Below, piece by piece: positions 44,762 to 55,045 of a DNA stretch of 64,000 bases. A program made the translations under genes and the position numbers. Within the stretch, counting starts at the first letter, position 1. Each line of letters begins with the position of its first letter. This DNA comes from Podocnemis expansa. Taxonomy: Eukaryota > Chordata > Testudines > Podocnemididae. The stretch lies in contig ML681992.1 of assembly GCA_007922195.1 (NCBI GenBank), positions 42,656,595-42,720,594 on the forward strand, in the 5' to 3' direction. Below the pieces are notes generated by a model. The model was given only the letters and a program-made list of their open reading frames with translations, was not told the origin of the DNA and ran no database searches.

Positions 44762-44859
44762 GTGGGAGTGGTCCTGCCTCTGGCAGGGGGTTGGACTAGA
44801 TGACCTATGAGGTCCCTTCCAACCCTATGATTCTATGATTCTCTGGGTATACCCCAACA

Positions 44860-45285
44860 GTCACAGACTGTTTTTTATAAGTGCTTATTGGATGTATCAG
44901 TAGGAAATGGATCATTTAGACTGCAGAATGGAAGAGTGTGAGTGGATTTGATAGCAGCCATCAGTTATGTGAAGGGGGGGTTCCAGAGTGGTTGGAGCTA
45001 GGCTACTCTCAGTGGTGGAAAGTGACAGAACTAGGAGCAGCGCTCTCAAGTTGCAGTGGGGGAGGTCTAGGTTGTATATGAGAAAAATCTTTTAATTAGG
45101 AGAGTGGTAAGGCACTGGAGTGGATTACCTAGGGAGGTGGCGAGATTTCTCTCCTTAGAGTTTTTTAAGGCCTAGCTTGACAAAGTCCTGGTTGGGATGA
45201 TTTAGTCATGATGCATCCTGCTTTGAAAAGGATTGGACTAATACTTCTAGAGACACCTTCCAACCCTAACTTTCTATGATTCGTT
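44860..45285 (+). mobile_element. Old CR1 LINE 3' fragment
   Basis: It follows the younger copy almost directly and repeats the same 3' region in decayed form: 'gatttgatagcagccatcagttatgtgaag', 'aggtctaggttgtatatgag', 'ggagagtggtaaggcactggagtgg', 'ggattggactaatacttctag', 'ccttccaaccctaactttctatgattc'. The young copy may have inserted in or beside it. Confidence 0.85.
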
Positions 45286-45671
45286 TGGATTGGAGTGGAG
45301 TGAGTCAGTGCAAATAAAATGAGAATTGACCTGAAAGTCTGCATAAAATTCAAACTCATTGTGAAGTGAGCTGAAACTGTTTTGAAGGCTAAAACAATTC
45401 TTTTATATTTAAATAAATAAATAATATATCTATATATGTAGAAAAATTTCCAGCCAGATTCTAGCTCATGGTGGACACAGAAGCACTTAAATATTGCAAG
45501 GTATACCTTTGTAAGGCATCTGGTTCCTCAGAAGAAGGCCTGGTGTCAGAGTTCTTCCCTTTCCATTCTCTTAATCCCATTATCGTGCTAGCCCAGTAAA
45601 ATATGGGCATCCAAATCAGCACATGGATTGCAGGTCATAGCAGTCCCTTGCATGAGGAACAGAGTGGGCAC
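45286..45671. other. No recognisable feature
   Basis: AT-rich non-coding spacer with an 'aataaataaataa' run near 45411. Confidence 0.5.
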
Positions 45672-45735
45672 CAATGTTCCCTCTAAGCTGTGCCAGTGAG
45701 CAGCGGTGCAGCTGCCTCCACTCACTGGCACAGCA
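45672..45735. mobile_element. MITE end (CAATGTTCCCTCTAAGC type) with small stem-loop
   Basis: CAATGTTCCCTCTAAGCTGT matches the terminal repeat of the element at 47792-47928. GCTGTGCCAGTGAG and CTCACTGGCACAGC form an inverted repeat inside. The other end is not identified; the minisatellite follows. Confidence 0.6.
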
Positions 45736-45765
45736 AGCGCTGACCCCAGCGCAGCTCTGCGATCG

Positions 45766-46029
45766 GAGGAGCTGGGGTTAGGGCTGGCGGGGAGCAGAAG
45801 CAGGGAGCAGAGGAGCTGGGGTCGGGGTTCCCAGGGAGCAGAAGCCGGGCTTGGAGGAGCTGGGGTCAGGGCTGTCAGGGAGCAGAAGTGGGGTGAAGAG
45901 AAGCTGGAGTCAGAGCTTGCGTGGAGCAGAAGCGGGAGGTGGAGGAGCTGGGGTCATGGCTGGCGGGGAGCAGAAGCGGGGAGTGGAGGAGCTGGAGTCA
46001 GGGCTGGCGGGGAGCAGAAGTTGGAGATC
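45766..46029. repeat. 44-bp minisatellite, about six copies
   Basis: The anchor GAGGAGCTGGGGTC (or GAGAAGCTGGAGTC) recurs at 45766, 45810, 45854, 45898, 45942 and 45986, exactly every 44 bp, with units ending in 'ggggagcagaagcggg'. Because 44 is not a multiple of three, three overlapping glycine/serine/arginine-rich frames look open (for example 45706-46068). They are not credible genes. Confidence 0.92.
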
Positions 46030-46162
46030 GGAGCTGGGTTGGGGGCTTCCAGGCTGGGAGCAGATTAGAAGTGGGGGATAAACTCATGCCACGTGGTGGC
46101 GGGGGGGGGGATGATGTGTAAGGAAACATTTTGTTTCCCTTTCAAGTCATTGCTGCCACATA
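46030..46162. other. Spacer with poly-G tract
   Basis: GC-rich edge of the minisatellite followed by a (G)9 run near 46103; nothing else. Confidence 0.5.
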
Positions 46163-46290
46163 GGTCAGTGGTTCCCAACATTTTCTTTGCCATGGCACTC
46201 CTTGCTACCTTTAATTCATTTGAGGCACACTGCCATATAGTTTCCAAATGAAGCCATATATTTTCATGAGCCAATGATCCAGTCCAGAGC
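46163..46290. mobile_element. hAT-type MITE fragment (CAGTGGTTCCCAA start)
   Basis: CAGTGGTTCCCAACATTTTC, then 'gccatggcactccttgctacctttaattcatttgaggcaca', resembles the widespread hAT MITEs that begin CAGNGGTTCTCAA. It is cut off at the next element. Confidence 0.6.
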
Positions 46291-46291
46291 T

Positions 46292-47029
46292 CTCTATGTT
46301 CACACACAGGGGGTTATTTTGATACAAGTTGTATCAAAATAACACCTTATTTCGAAATAAGTTAATTTGAAATAACAGTTTGTTAATTCGAATTAAGGAA
46401 AAAAGCTCAAAGCGAAATAGCGGACATGTGCAGACATGTTGTTTTGGAACAAAGTGTTCTAAAACAACATTTGACCTTCCTTCCAGGGTGCTAAGCACCC
46501 TGGGAGGAAGGGCGACCCCCTCAGCACCCTGGCCAGGGTGCTGAGTGGTGGCCCCTGGCTGGCAGAGGGGGACTGCAGGCACCCGTGGTGTGAGGTGCGG
46601 GGCTCCACTTCACCCCATGGGTGCTTGCAGAGGGCTTGCACAGTGGGTGCTTGTGCAGTGGGGCACCTCACCCTGGGGGCTTTAAAGCCCAGGCTGCCCC
46701 CAAACCTGGCGGCGGGGTCCTGGGCGCCCGGCTGGAGCCCGCGGCTGCTGCTGGGGCCAGAGGAAGCGCGGCCTGGGATTCCCAGCGCAGCCGCTCCTGC
46801 CATGGGCAGGGCGGGGATACCCCTCTGCGCTGCACCCTGCGGGTGGCTGCAGTCCCCTCCCCAAGAGAAATAGCATGTTCACACTGGGGACATGCTATTT
46901 CGCTCCCTTATTTCGAGGACAGTGTTTTTGTCCTTCAAAATAAGGTGTTTTGAAATAAAGGGCTATTTTGAAACAGCTTGTTTTGAAACATTTTGTTTCG
47001 AAACAAGCCCTCTATGTGTGAACATAGCC
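46292..47029. mobile_element. Complete palindromic DNA element with GC-rich core
   Basis: The termini CTCTATGTTCACACACAGGG and CCCTCTATGTGTGAACATAG are inverted repeats. Outer parts hold TTTCGAAAT, TTTGAAAT and GTTTCGAAAC palindromes. The core (about 46480-46865) is GC-rich and shares 'ggggctttaaagccc', 'gctgcccccaaacctgg' and 'tgggcgcccggctggagcc' with the gapped element at 38394-39576. Frames of 66-114 codons in the core are compositional. It has no transposase, so it is probably mobilised in trans. Confidence 0.8.
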
Positions 47030-47424
47030 AAGAACAACGCAAAACTGGTAGATGGGGATTGTAGCAGAGAGAGAAGGCAGCCTGATCTAACTTTTTCAGT
47101 GAAGTGAAAAACCTGTCATTGACCTTTATTAACATTAGCTCAAGTAATATATAGGCCTAAATCAGGGTGACTTCTTTTAGCTCAATGAGTGAGATCTAGT
47201 CAAATTGGCATATTCATTAGGAATCTCTAAAAAATAATAGAATTGTAGTGGCTATCTGTGATCATCAGCTCTTATCAGTGTAATTTCTTACAAATTTTCT
47301 TTATGTATTTTCACATCTTCTAAATGTGAGCTGAAATTACAGACAACCAAAATGTTTGTTGTTCTGGAAAAGGTAATGGCTGGTACACTGAACACATTCT
47401 TAGATATTTGTCACCTATACACTG
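47030..47424. other. No recognisable feature
   Basis: AT-rich spacer, perhaps the decayed upstream part of the transposase remnant that follows. Confidence 0.45.
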
Positions 47425-47690
47425 ACAGAAGATAAGTTCCCATTCCTGGCCCAGTTGGTTGATACTTGTGGTATGTTTCAAGCATCTAGTGCAGATGCTG
47501 AACGAGGCTTCAGTCTAATGAATAATATTAAGACAGAGCCTCGTAACAGGTTGGATGTTTCTCATCTAGACACGCTAATGCGCATCAAGTCATATCTAAG
47601 TGCTGGATTCAAGGCTGACCTAGACTCTGTATATGCATTCTGGAAATGTGACAAAGACAGGTGTCAAAAACTGTGGTGTAGAGGAGGCTT
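47425..47690 (+). pseudogene. hAT transposase C-terminal dimerisation region, remnant
   Basis: A single frame from about 47428 reads EDKFPFLAQLVDTCGMF and then SSADAERGFSLMNNIKTEPR and NRLDVSHLDTLMRIKS. This matches the order of the hAT family C-terminal dimerisation domain (the 'S-x-A-x-x-E-R-x-F-S-x-x-N-x-I-K' box followed by R-N-R-L and a leucine-rich stretch). The closest relatives I can think of are hAT-derived zinc-finger-862/ZMYM6-type proteins. No DDE catalytic region is visible upstream. It could be a pseudogene of a domesticated hAT gene rather than a transposon; I cannot tell which. Confidence 0.7.
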
Positions 47691-47791
47691 GATAGGCAGC
47701 ATCATTGCTTCATATTTGCTCAATAAAAATGTTAAACTGAAATACTGTGGTTTTATTAATTTACTAAAGTTTGAACAAAAAGACATCTACA

Positions 47792-47928
47792 CAATGTTCC
47801 CTCTCTAAGCAGGTGATGCAACTGAGCAAGTTATGGATGCACTTGGGGAGCTGATGAGCAGTGGCTCGGGGGCCTGGGACAGGGTAGGGAACTTGCTCAG
47901 CTGCATCACTGGCTTAGAAGGAACATTG
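47792..47928. mobile_element. 137-bp MITE (CAATGTTCC...GGAACATTG)
   Basis: Left arm CAATGTTCCCTCTCTAAGCA and right arm CTTAGAAGGAACATTG are inverted repeats extending about 42 bp on each side (also TGATGCAACTGAGCAAG against CTTGCTCAGCTGCATCA). There is no coding. Its end type also occurs at 45672. Confidence 0.8.
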
Positions 47929-48214
47929 ACTGCTTCCTTTTCTACATCTTTGCAGCATGCAGCCACATTCCCCTCCCCTGCCCCCAAGAATAAACACAGT
48001 ATGCAATAAGCTTGTGGGGAAATGAAAACTATGGATTCAAAAACCAGGTTCAGTGTCAAAATAGGAGATGCAAATGAGAGACTATTTTCTACTATCAGTA
48101 GGATTTTACTCTCAGGAGACTGGAAACCATATTCAGAACTTAAAAAGAGTGTGGAATATACAAACCACTATCTAATAAAACTGAAACAAAGATTTTGCTG
48201 AGTTCTGTGGAACA

Positions 48215-48317
48215 CAAACTAGTATTTCTGCTTAATATGCAGAAGGTCCTGGGTTCAAGCCCCACAGGGTTGGACTTGATGATCTTGTGAGGTCCTGTCT
48301 AACCCTATGATTTGATT
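48215..48317 (+). repeat. Truncated tRNA-derived SINE with CR1 tail
   Basis: 'gcttaatatgcagaaggtcctGGGTTCAAGCCCCAC' is a tRNA 3' half with a good B box (GGTTCAAGCCC, 48252-48262). It is joined directly to a CR1-like tail 'gggttggacttgatgatcttgtgaggtcctgtctaaccctatgattt'. Tortoise Pol III SINEs with CR1-derived 3' ends are known. The A box is not clear, so the 5' end is probably lost or decayed. Confidence 0.8.
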
Positions 48318-49178
48318 CTCTTCTATTCAAATGACAATAAAGGACTCAATATTTTTCACAATGGATTTTGTCAGTGAAGGGGAATCTCAGGCTTTAGATT
48401 GTAAGAGAAAATATGAGTTCAGAGGGGAAAATGCCAGTAGTTATCACTCAGATAGGTACTGATAATGGAGAAAGCAGCACTCCTCTGACTGCACTAGGTA
48501 CAGCAGATTCATAGCTGGTTACAATGCAGTGAGAAAACAAAACCAGAGAGTTACTGTACAAGGCTATTTCATAAGGTAAGATTGGGATGAAGAAGTGTGT
48601 GCTGATTTGTTGTTGTAAACCTATCTGCAGAAAGTTTTCCATCTCAAAGGGGTCAGTGATGAAGAAATTACATCCTTTCTCACTTAAGAATGAGTATGAA
48701 TAATTGAATTATCATAGGGCACTGGTTGGATGTACATTTCCATAAACTCTACTTTAAATGGTGTGGGATATCAATCGCTGCTACAATAAAGCTAAGCATC
48801 TGTATTTTTTGGACCATTTGCTGCTGCAAAGCCGTACAATAATAGACTCCATTTTTGTAGTGTGTTATTAAATTGGTTCTTATTTTACCTATTATGAAAG
48901 GCTAACCCCTGGGAAGAATTTTTTTTTCTTTAAATCAATGGCCTATGCTGTTGTTTCAGCAATACTGCCAAGAAAGGTTCTGTGAATAGTTTCATTTATT
49001 GGGAGCGGTTGTGATGCGACAACTTAGCCTATTTGTGTACAATGAAATATATTGGGTTAGCCCATACTATCACACTGGTCCTTTCTTGTTTGGGTCTGTT
49101 TTCAATACACATGTTGGTGCATGAAGTTGAATGCACTTACCAATGGCTTTGGAGGCAAAACAGCAGTTGGTGTCTATG
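48318..49178. other. No recognisable feature
   Basis: Non-coding AT-rich DNA. Confidence 0.5.
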
Positions 49179-49436
49179 GTATCTCTACACAGAAAAAAAT
49201 GAAAGTCTGCAACAATCTCAAAGCCAAAGTGAGACTTAGCTGTGTCAACATTTGTGTTTGGAATGGAGCCCTCACTTTGAAACCCTCCCCTCACCAGGTT
49301 TCAGAGCCCAGGATCCAGCCTGAGCCAGAACATCTACACAGCTATTTTTAGTCCATAGCACTAGCTCTGGGAGCCCAAGCCAGTTGACCCAAGCTCTGAG
49401 ACTCATTGCAATGGGGATTTGTTTTGCTGTTTTAGA
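49179..49436. mobile_element. Decayed MITE ('ctctacaca...' family)
   Basis: 'tatctctacacagaaaa', then 'acatctacacagctatttttagtcc' and 'gggagcccaagccagttgacccaagctctgagactcattgc', with a 'tttgctgttttagacatc' end, match a known turtle palindromic MITE pattern. The ends are degraded. Confidence 0.6.
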
Positions 49437-51552
49437 CATCAACATTTTAATGGTGGTAGGTGTCCATATATGTTTGTGAATCCCATTCTTTATATGCTAC
49501 ATCTCTTGAAAATATTCCATCAATATTTTAGAGATGGGACATAGATTCTTGTGTCACAACCAGAATTTGGGTTATGCTTTGTAAGTTCCTGAGTAATTTA
49601 GGACCAGGTTACCTAGAAACTCATCTTTTTGACCATCCCTAAAATATGGGAGTTAGCTGCTATGGCTTTCTCATTTATGGTGCTGCCATTGAAACTTTTC
49701 ATGATAGTTAGAATTTCACTGTTGACGGAGACCTCCCTCTGGAACCATTCCTCTGGAATGTGTGTTTAGGAGGCTTCTAGTTACATAAAGAACGAGTCTT
49801 TTTACAGATTTTTCTAAATGGGAATGGAGCTTTTCTTTGGAGTTCCTATAATACTTGATTGATTTATGAGTGACCTGAATCACTAAGTGATTATTTTTAC
49901 AGATGAAAAACAAATGAAGCAAATAACCTTCTACGCCTAAGAAACTGGAATAAATGAATGATACCTTTGAGTTAGGGTAACTAAATGTCCCAGTTTTATA
50001 GGGAAAACCCAGATATTCTGGGATTTTTGTAACACAGATGACTCTTATCCCAAACCCTATCTTCTTCCAAATTTTTCACATTTGCTAATTCATCACCCAA
50101 ACTGGGGTGGAAATCTGTGAGGAGAAATCTCCTACAGATAGAAGCCTCATGCTTTGAACTTGCCTGTTTTTGATATGAACAGAAAAAAAAAACGGGTAGC
50201 AATGTAAATTTTTCAAGGCAGAAGTCCAGGATAATGTATATTTTCATTATTCCTGGATGGTTAAAGCATGAACTACCTGGAGATATGTCTCACAAAAAGT
50301 ATTTACATTTCTTGGCTTACCATTTTTAGTAATTTTAAAAGCTAATTATTTTACTAATTATTTTCTGAGGAGTTCAGTTTGGTGTTTTCTTTGTTGATGT
50401 AGAACACTGTAGACACACAAATATCCCTTCAAGAAAACTAGAAACTTAACAAAAATAATGCACTTCTACCATAGTTTTGCCTCTGAGAAACAGTAGAATG
50501 GCATGCTAGATAATATCTTCTATCAGCAGGCAAGACGGTAATTTGTGAGATAGCAAGTGAAGTGTGGTTTGGCCCTAGAATCTGGTATGCATGTGCTTGA
50601 AGAGATTGTTTATGTTTGATGATGTATTTGTGGTAAAAACAAAGACCATTATAAGAAAAGGTAGCAAATGAAAAATGAACTAAAGGTCATTTAAAAGTCA
50701 AAAACCTCTGTTATCTTTTGTTATATCTACTGTTGAGAAAGTTTAAAGTGAGGACAAATTGGTAGTGTTCATACACAGTAGAAATATGACATTGCATTTG
50801 TCAAATATAATCTAAAACTGCTAACAGTAACAGGACGCACAGAAGAAAGCTGGTCAAATTATCTCTTATAAATAGATTGTTTGATTAATGTATCCCTTAT
50901 TCTGTTTGAAAATCATGTATAAACTGATCCCACTTTCTGTAAATGCTTTCATCATTCTTTGTAAGTGTCAACCATGTTAGCTGAAGTTAGCTTGGGTGAG
51001 CTACTGTTGCTCACAAACACTTTACTTCAATTTGTTCAAGACTCAGTATCAAATGCTGTGCCTGGCTGCTATTTGTTTTTGTGCCATTTACTGAATATAT
51101 TTTGGAGAGCAAATAGACAGCAAAATAATCATATTATTTTGTAAATCTCTGTTCAGCCAAAACAGCTCCCCATTTTTATTTATTTATTTATTTATTTGTT
51201 TGTTTGTATTCATCATGTACTATTTGACCAAAGTTATTTGGTAGATTCTAGCAGCTAAGGAAACCTGTGGTTTCCATAATAGCAATGCAATGACATTAGC
51301 TGGCATAATTTCTACTGAAATTTTCGTGATCTGCAGAAAATGTCCTTAGTCCTTAAAGTGCACATTATTTCTGGCATCCTCTGTAAATTGAGTAGACATA
51401 GGCAACATTGTTGTTTTTGTTGATGCAAGTACTTTTACAGTTTTCCTAGTCTTTTGGGATAGGAAAGTTGTGTTCATGATTGGCTTTTGTGCTCCATTAC
51501 ACTTATAGGATTATCTGTGGCAATTAATAAATTAATGCATATAAATAAGCCA
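49437..51552. other. No recognisable gene
   Basis: Non-coding AT-rich DNA. The minus-strand frame 49996-50247 contains no known motif. Confidence 0.5.
51174..51211. repeat. (TTTA)n/(TTTG)n microsatellite
   Basis: About six TTTA units followed by three TTTG units. Confidence 0.9.
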
Positions 51553-51620
51553 GCTCCTATTCCCAAGAAAATCAGTGGGAGTTTGTCATTGACTTCACTG
51601 GGAGAAAGACCTGGACCAAT
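51553..51620. mobile_element. Small palindromic MITE fragment
   Basis: 'cagctcctattcccaagaaaatcagtgggagttt' and 'ttgacttcactgggagaaagacctggacc' form decayed inverted copies of the sauropsid palindrome built around 'gtcaatgggagtttt'. Confidence 0.6.
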
Positions 51621-51744
51621 AAAGCACTCCATAAAAACTCACTATTATGGCTATCCTCTGCATGAGTTCTCCACTGAGGATGTGAAACGTAATTATGTTA
51701 TAGTCACTTCCACTTAGTGGCTCAAAAACACTATCCTGAAGCAA

Positions 51745-51890
51745 GTTCCAAAGGGGCAGCAGTGTTGGTCTAGTTCAACAAAATAAACAAAGAATCCTGT
51801 GGCACTTAAAGACTAACACATTTATTGATTATTATTTAAATATGTTAGTCTTTAAGTGCTACAGGACTCCTTGTTTGTTATCCTGAAACA
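51745..51890. mobile_element. Two Penelope-type tail ends head to head (hairpin)
   Basis: The minus-oriented tail (51745-51830, 'ggggcagcagtgttggtctag...aatcctgtggcacttaaagactaacacattta') is followed at once by a plus-oriented one (51838-51885, 'aaatatgttagtctttaagtgctacaggactccttgtttgtt'). The last 40 or so bases of each are inverted copies and would form a stem with a very short loop. Neither half retains the hammerhead-like block. Confidence 0.75.
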
Positions 51891-54068
51891 GTTTTTGTGG
51901 CATATGCTAGTCAGGATTTAGTTAACAGTAGCTTTTTTTCTTGTATGCTCCAGAATGAGGTGTACCAAAAAGCGAACTCACAGTATATTATTATCTGTCA
52001 AGAGAACATGCTGGCTGCAGTGCAGCTGGATAAGAGAACTAATCACTTAGGAACCCAAAAATGTTTCAGACATCAATATTAGAGATCATTATTATTTCTA
52101 GTGTGTTCTCAAAGAACAGAACAGAGCATAGAGTAAGACTGATTCCCTTCCTCATGAACTTTTAGCCATCAGAATAACTAGTTAAATTGTAAAGATTAGC
52201 CTGATTTTTTTTTTCTTGTGACCAAGGATTTCTTTATTTAGTGATAAGCATGTCCTCCAAGTAAGGACATAAATACTATCTGTAAAAACGCATCACACAC
52301 AAAACCGTTGGGTACTCATTTAAGTGGACTGAATATATGTGGGCCCCACTCCTGTAAGCTATTACATTCAGGTGGGTCTTTACATCCCTATGAAGCTCCC
52401 ATTAAATTGCCCAGGCTCTGTACATGTGTGAGGGTCTGTTCACAGGCAGTAACTTGCAGAAATAGGGTTTTATTCATCACTTTCACCAATCGCAGTTCAC
52501 TATAATAAACAACTTCCTAGCTACAAAGCACCTCATGAACTCATCTATCTATATTAGGTCCAGCAGAGAGAACATACCAGACAACTATTCTTAAGAAAAA
52601 ATGGACCCCTGAGCCACAACGTAACAATATCTTATCTTCCATAGTGCTTTCATCTTAAAGATTCCTCAAACACTTACTGACTACACACAGGAATCACACC
52701 CACCACTGAAATCCAGAACTGCTAGAATGTTACTCAGCAGCTGTTTGAATCCATAAAGCCACATTACTCAATTGTTCAGGAGATGAAGTGAAAAATGTAT
52801 CCAATTAAAAACAGCACATATTAAAATATTTGCATTCCATACCAGAAATCTTCAGTAATTATTATAAGAAATGATACAAAGATTAATCTTCAAATTCTAA
52901 AAAAGAATTGCCTTTCCCCAAAAATAATTTAAACATGCTACTGATTTAATTATAAGTTATATTTCAGTCAAACACAAGTTCTTGGGCTCAATACAGTGGA
53001 AACTAGTAATGGCCTCTGATACACAGGAAGTCATAACACATAAGCTAATGGTCCTTCTGGACTTTAACATTATGAATTTATTAATCTGTTTAGTAATCGT
53101 GTATTATACACCTTTCCGGTGCTTTGAGAAATTGTCAGGAAATGGCACTAATTACAGTTTATATGCAGTCACATGCAGAAATTAAGTACTCTCTTGATTG
53201 CAACATTGTGGCAACCCTTTTTCTTCCTTCTCACACTTTCCATCTGAGGGTCCTCATTTAACTCATTAAGTCATGTCTAAGGTGCAGCCTCAGTTATGCC
53301 TCAGCCACTGCTCGGCACAGGAAGCAGAGGGAATGCAGCACCTCCTCCAACAATGGTGTGGGGAGAATTCTTCTAAGGTTGAGATTGCCTCAAAAAGTTC
53401 TGTGAGATGTAGTGTAGGATCTTTCAAGACATGCAGGATACTTTCCACTGTGCATCTACGACTGCTCTGCTGGCTGGTGCATAGGGGATGGGGTCATGGC
53501 CCTGTCTCCTCTTACATCCTTTTTTGTTGACTCGTACTGCGGAGGACACCTAGAAGAAGCAGATCCTGTGCTCCATGGAATTCAGGGACTTCAACTGGGT
53601 CTTCCTGCTGCACAGGTATGCAAGTGGTTCTTGTGCTCTTGATCTCATGTCAACTGTCCAACTTCAACCCGCCCACTTATAAATCAGCCTGCTACATCTT
53701 TTCTTGAGGCCCCAATCCCAAAAAGTCTTACACATATGCTTACCATTATGCATCATCTCAGGGAAATCAAGCTCATAAATATGTGGTTTCTGCCATTTCA
53801 ACCGTCATGATGGAGACTGAATTGGGGGCCTCTAGTGTTGAAACGCCTGCTTTTCACAGGGCTATTCACAGGGCTATTGGGTTGCAATAGATTCATATCC
53901 TCCATGGAGCTGTCATAGAGTGTGACTTGTAACATGAGTGGTTAGTGGGTATTGCCTACATCTTTGTCAGGTCAAGGCTTCAGATCATGAACTCCTTGAA
54001 AGAGGGACTGCCTTTTGTTTTCTTTGTGATGTTCTGAGCCTAGTTTTGAGTTTCATAAAGATAACCGC
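51891..54068. other. Mostly featureless; one MITE trace
   Basis: At 52327-52445, 'gggccccactcctgtaagctattacattcaggtgggtctttacatccctatgaagctcccattaaattgcccaggctctg' looks like a known turtle palindromic MITE. Nothing else is recognised. The 85-codon frame at 53273-53530 lacks resemblance to known proteins. Confidence 0.5.
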
Positions 54069-54124
54069 ATTTATATTATATTATATTATATTATATTATA
54101 TTATATTATATTATATTATATTAT
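54069..54124. repeat. (TTATA)11 microsatellite
   Basis: About eleven nearly perfect 5-bp units. Confidence 0.95.
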
Positions 54125-54339
54125 AATGGTAATAGGTATATTGTAACAGTAGCTTGTAGTTAACCACACATACATCTGATGTCCTGGGCAAGCTGGAACA
54201 TAAAATTAGTATGATACACTTAGGTCAACTATCAAGTAAGTAATACACAAAGAGGGATGTTACTGTTGTTAGGGGGTGAGCTTGAAACTTGCAAGGTTGG
54301 GGTTTCATCTGTGATCTTAGTAAGTCATTTACTTTCTGA

Positions 54340-54725
54340 GGCTATGTCTACACTGGAGGCTTAAGTCAACTTAACCAGGCTTAAGTCTATTTAAGCAACT
54401 CCATGTCTACATTTGGAGTTCATTAATTCAACTTAAGTACTTGCTTAAGTCGACTTAATAACTCTCACCCTTAAAGTCAATTTTAAAGGTTAAGTCAACT
54501 CAACAAAATGTGGCCATTAAAATTGACTTAATAAAGATGACTTAAGCCAGGGGACCCATTTGAAGTTGACTTAATAAAGTCAACTTTAAATGGCTCCCCT
54601 GGTTTAAGTTGACTTTGTAAAGTCAACTTAAACAAATGGGGACTCTCTAAGCTGACTTAATAAAAGTTACTTTTAGTCAACCTTGTTAAGTCAACTTTAT
54701 TGAGCCCTCTAGTGTAGACATAGCC
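54340..54725. mobile_element. Palindromic MITE, TTAAGTTGACTTAA subtype, 3-bp duplication
   Basis: It starts GGCTATGTCTACACTGGAGG and ends CTCTAGTGTAGACATAGCC, almost perfect inverted termini. Both flanks carry TGA, a 3-bp target duplication. The interior repeats AAGTCAACTTAA and TTAAGTCGACTTAA units. It is the best preserved member of the GGCTATGTC family in this window and supports a PIF/Harbinger-like origin. Confidence 0.88.
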
Positions 54726-54856
54726 TGAGTGCCTCCATCAACCCTAAATATAAAGTAGGGGGTAATAGCATTTGCTATGTATCCTACCATAAGTATAAAT
54801 ACTTCAAAGTCTGTAAGGTGTTTAGATGTCATGTCAATGGATCCATGCAAGTACTT

Positions 54857-55045
54857 TGGGATACATCTACACTGCAATAAAGAGCCATAACTGTTGCTGA
54901 CTCATGGGGCTTGGGCTGTGGGGCTATAAAGTCACAGTGTAGATAACCAGGCTCAGGTTGGAGCTGAGACATCTTCATTACAATTTTACAGCTCCTCAGC
55001 CTCATGAGCCCCAGTCAGCTGACTTTGGCCAGCCATGGGTTTTTT
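54857..55045. mobile_element. MITE fragment ('acatctacactgcaataaa' family)
   Basis: It begins 'ggatacatctacactgcaataaagagcc', contains 'gggctataaagtcacagtgtagata' and 'attacaattttacagctcctcagcc', and ends 'cagtcagctgactttggccagccatggg'. This is a decayed copy of a palindromic turtle MITE. Confidence 0.7.

Larger units (their letters stand above)
40925..44843 (+). mobile_element. Near-intact CR1 LINE, 5'-truncated in ORF1
   Basis: It begins within ORF1 (open frame from about 40925; similarity to the 23-kb copy starts near 40940), so the leader and the Cys-rich finger are missing. It then has the complete ORF1 esterase, ORF2 with two visible lesions, and a short 3' UTR ending 'ggttggactagatgacctatgaggtcccttccaacc' and ATGATTCT repeats at 44820-44843. 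It is the youngest-looking CR1 here. Confidence 0.92.

Noticed and set aside
45706..46121. Three overlapping glycine/serine/arginine-rich frames
   Set aside because: They are the three frames of a 44-bp tandem repeat; a period not divisible by three keeps all frames open.
48250..48266. Possible tRNA gene from the GGTTCAAGCCC box
   Set aside because: There is no acceptor stem, no clear A box, and the sequence runs straight into a CR1 tail, so it is a SINE.
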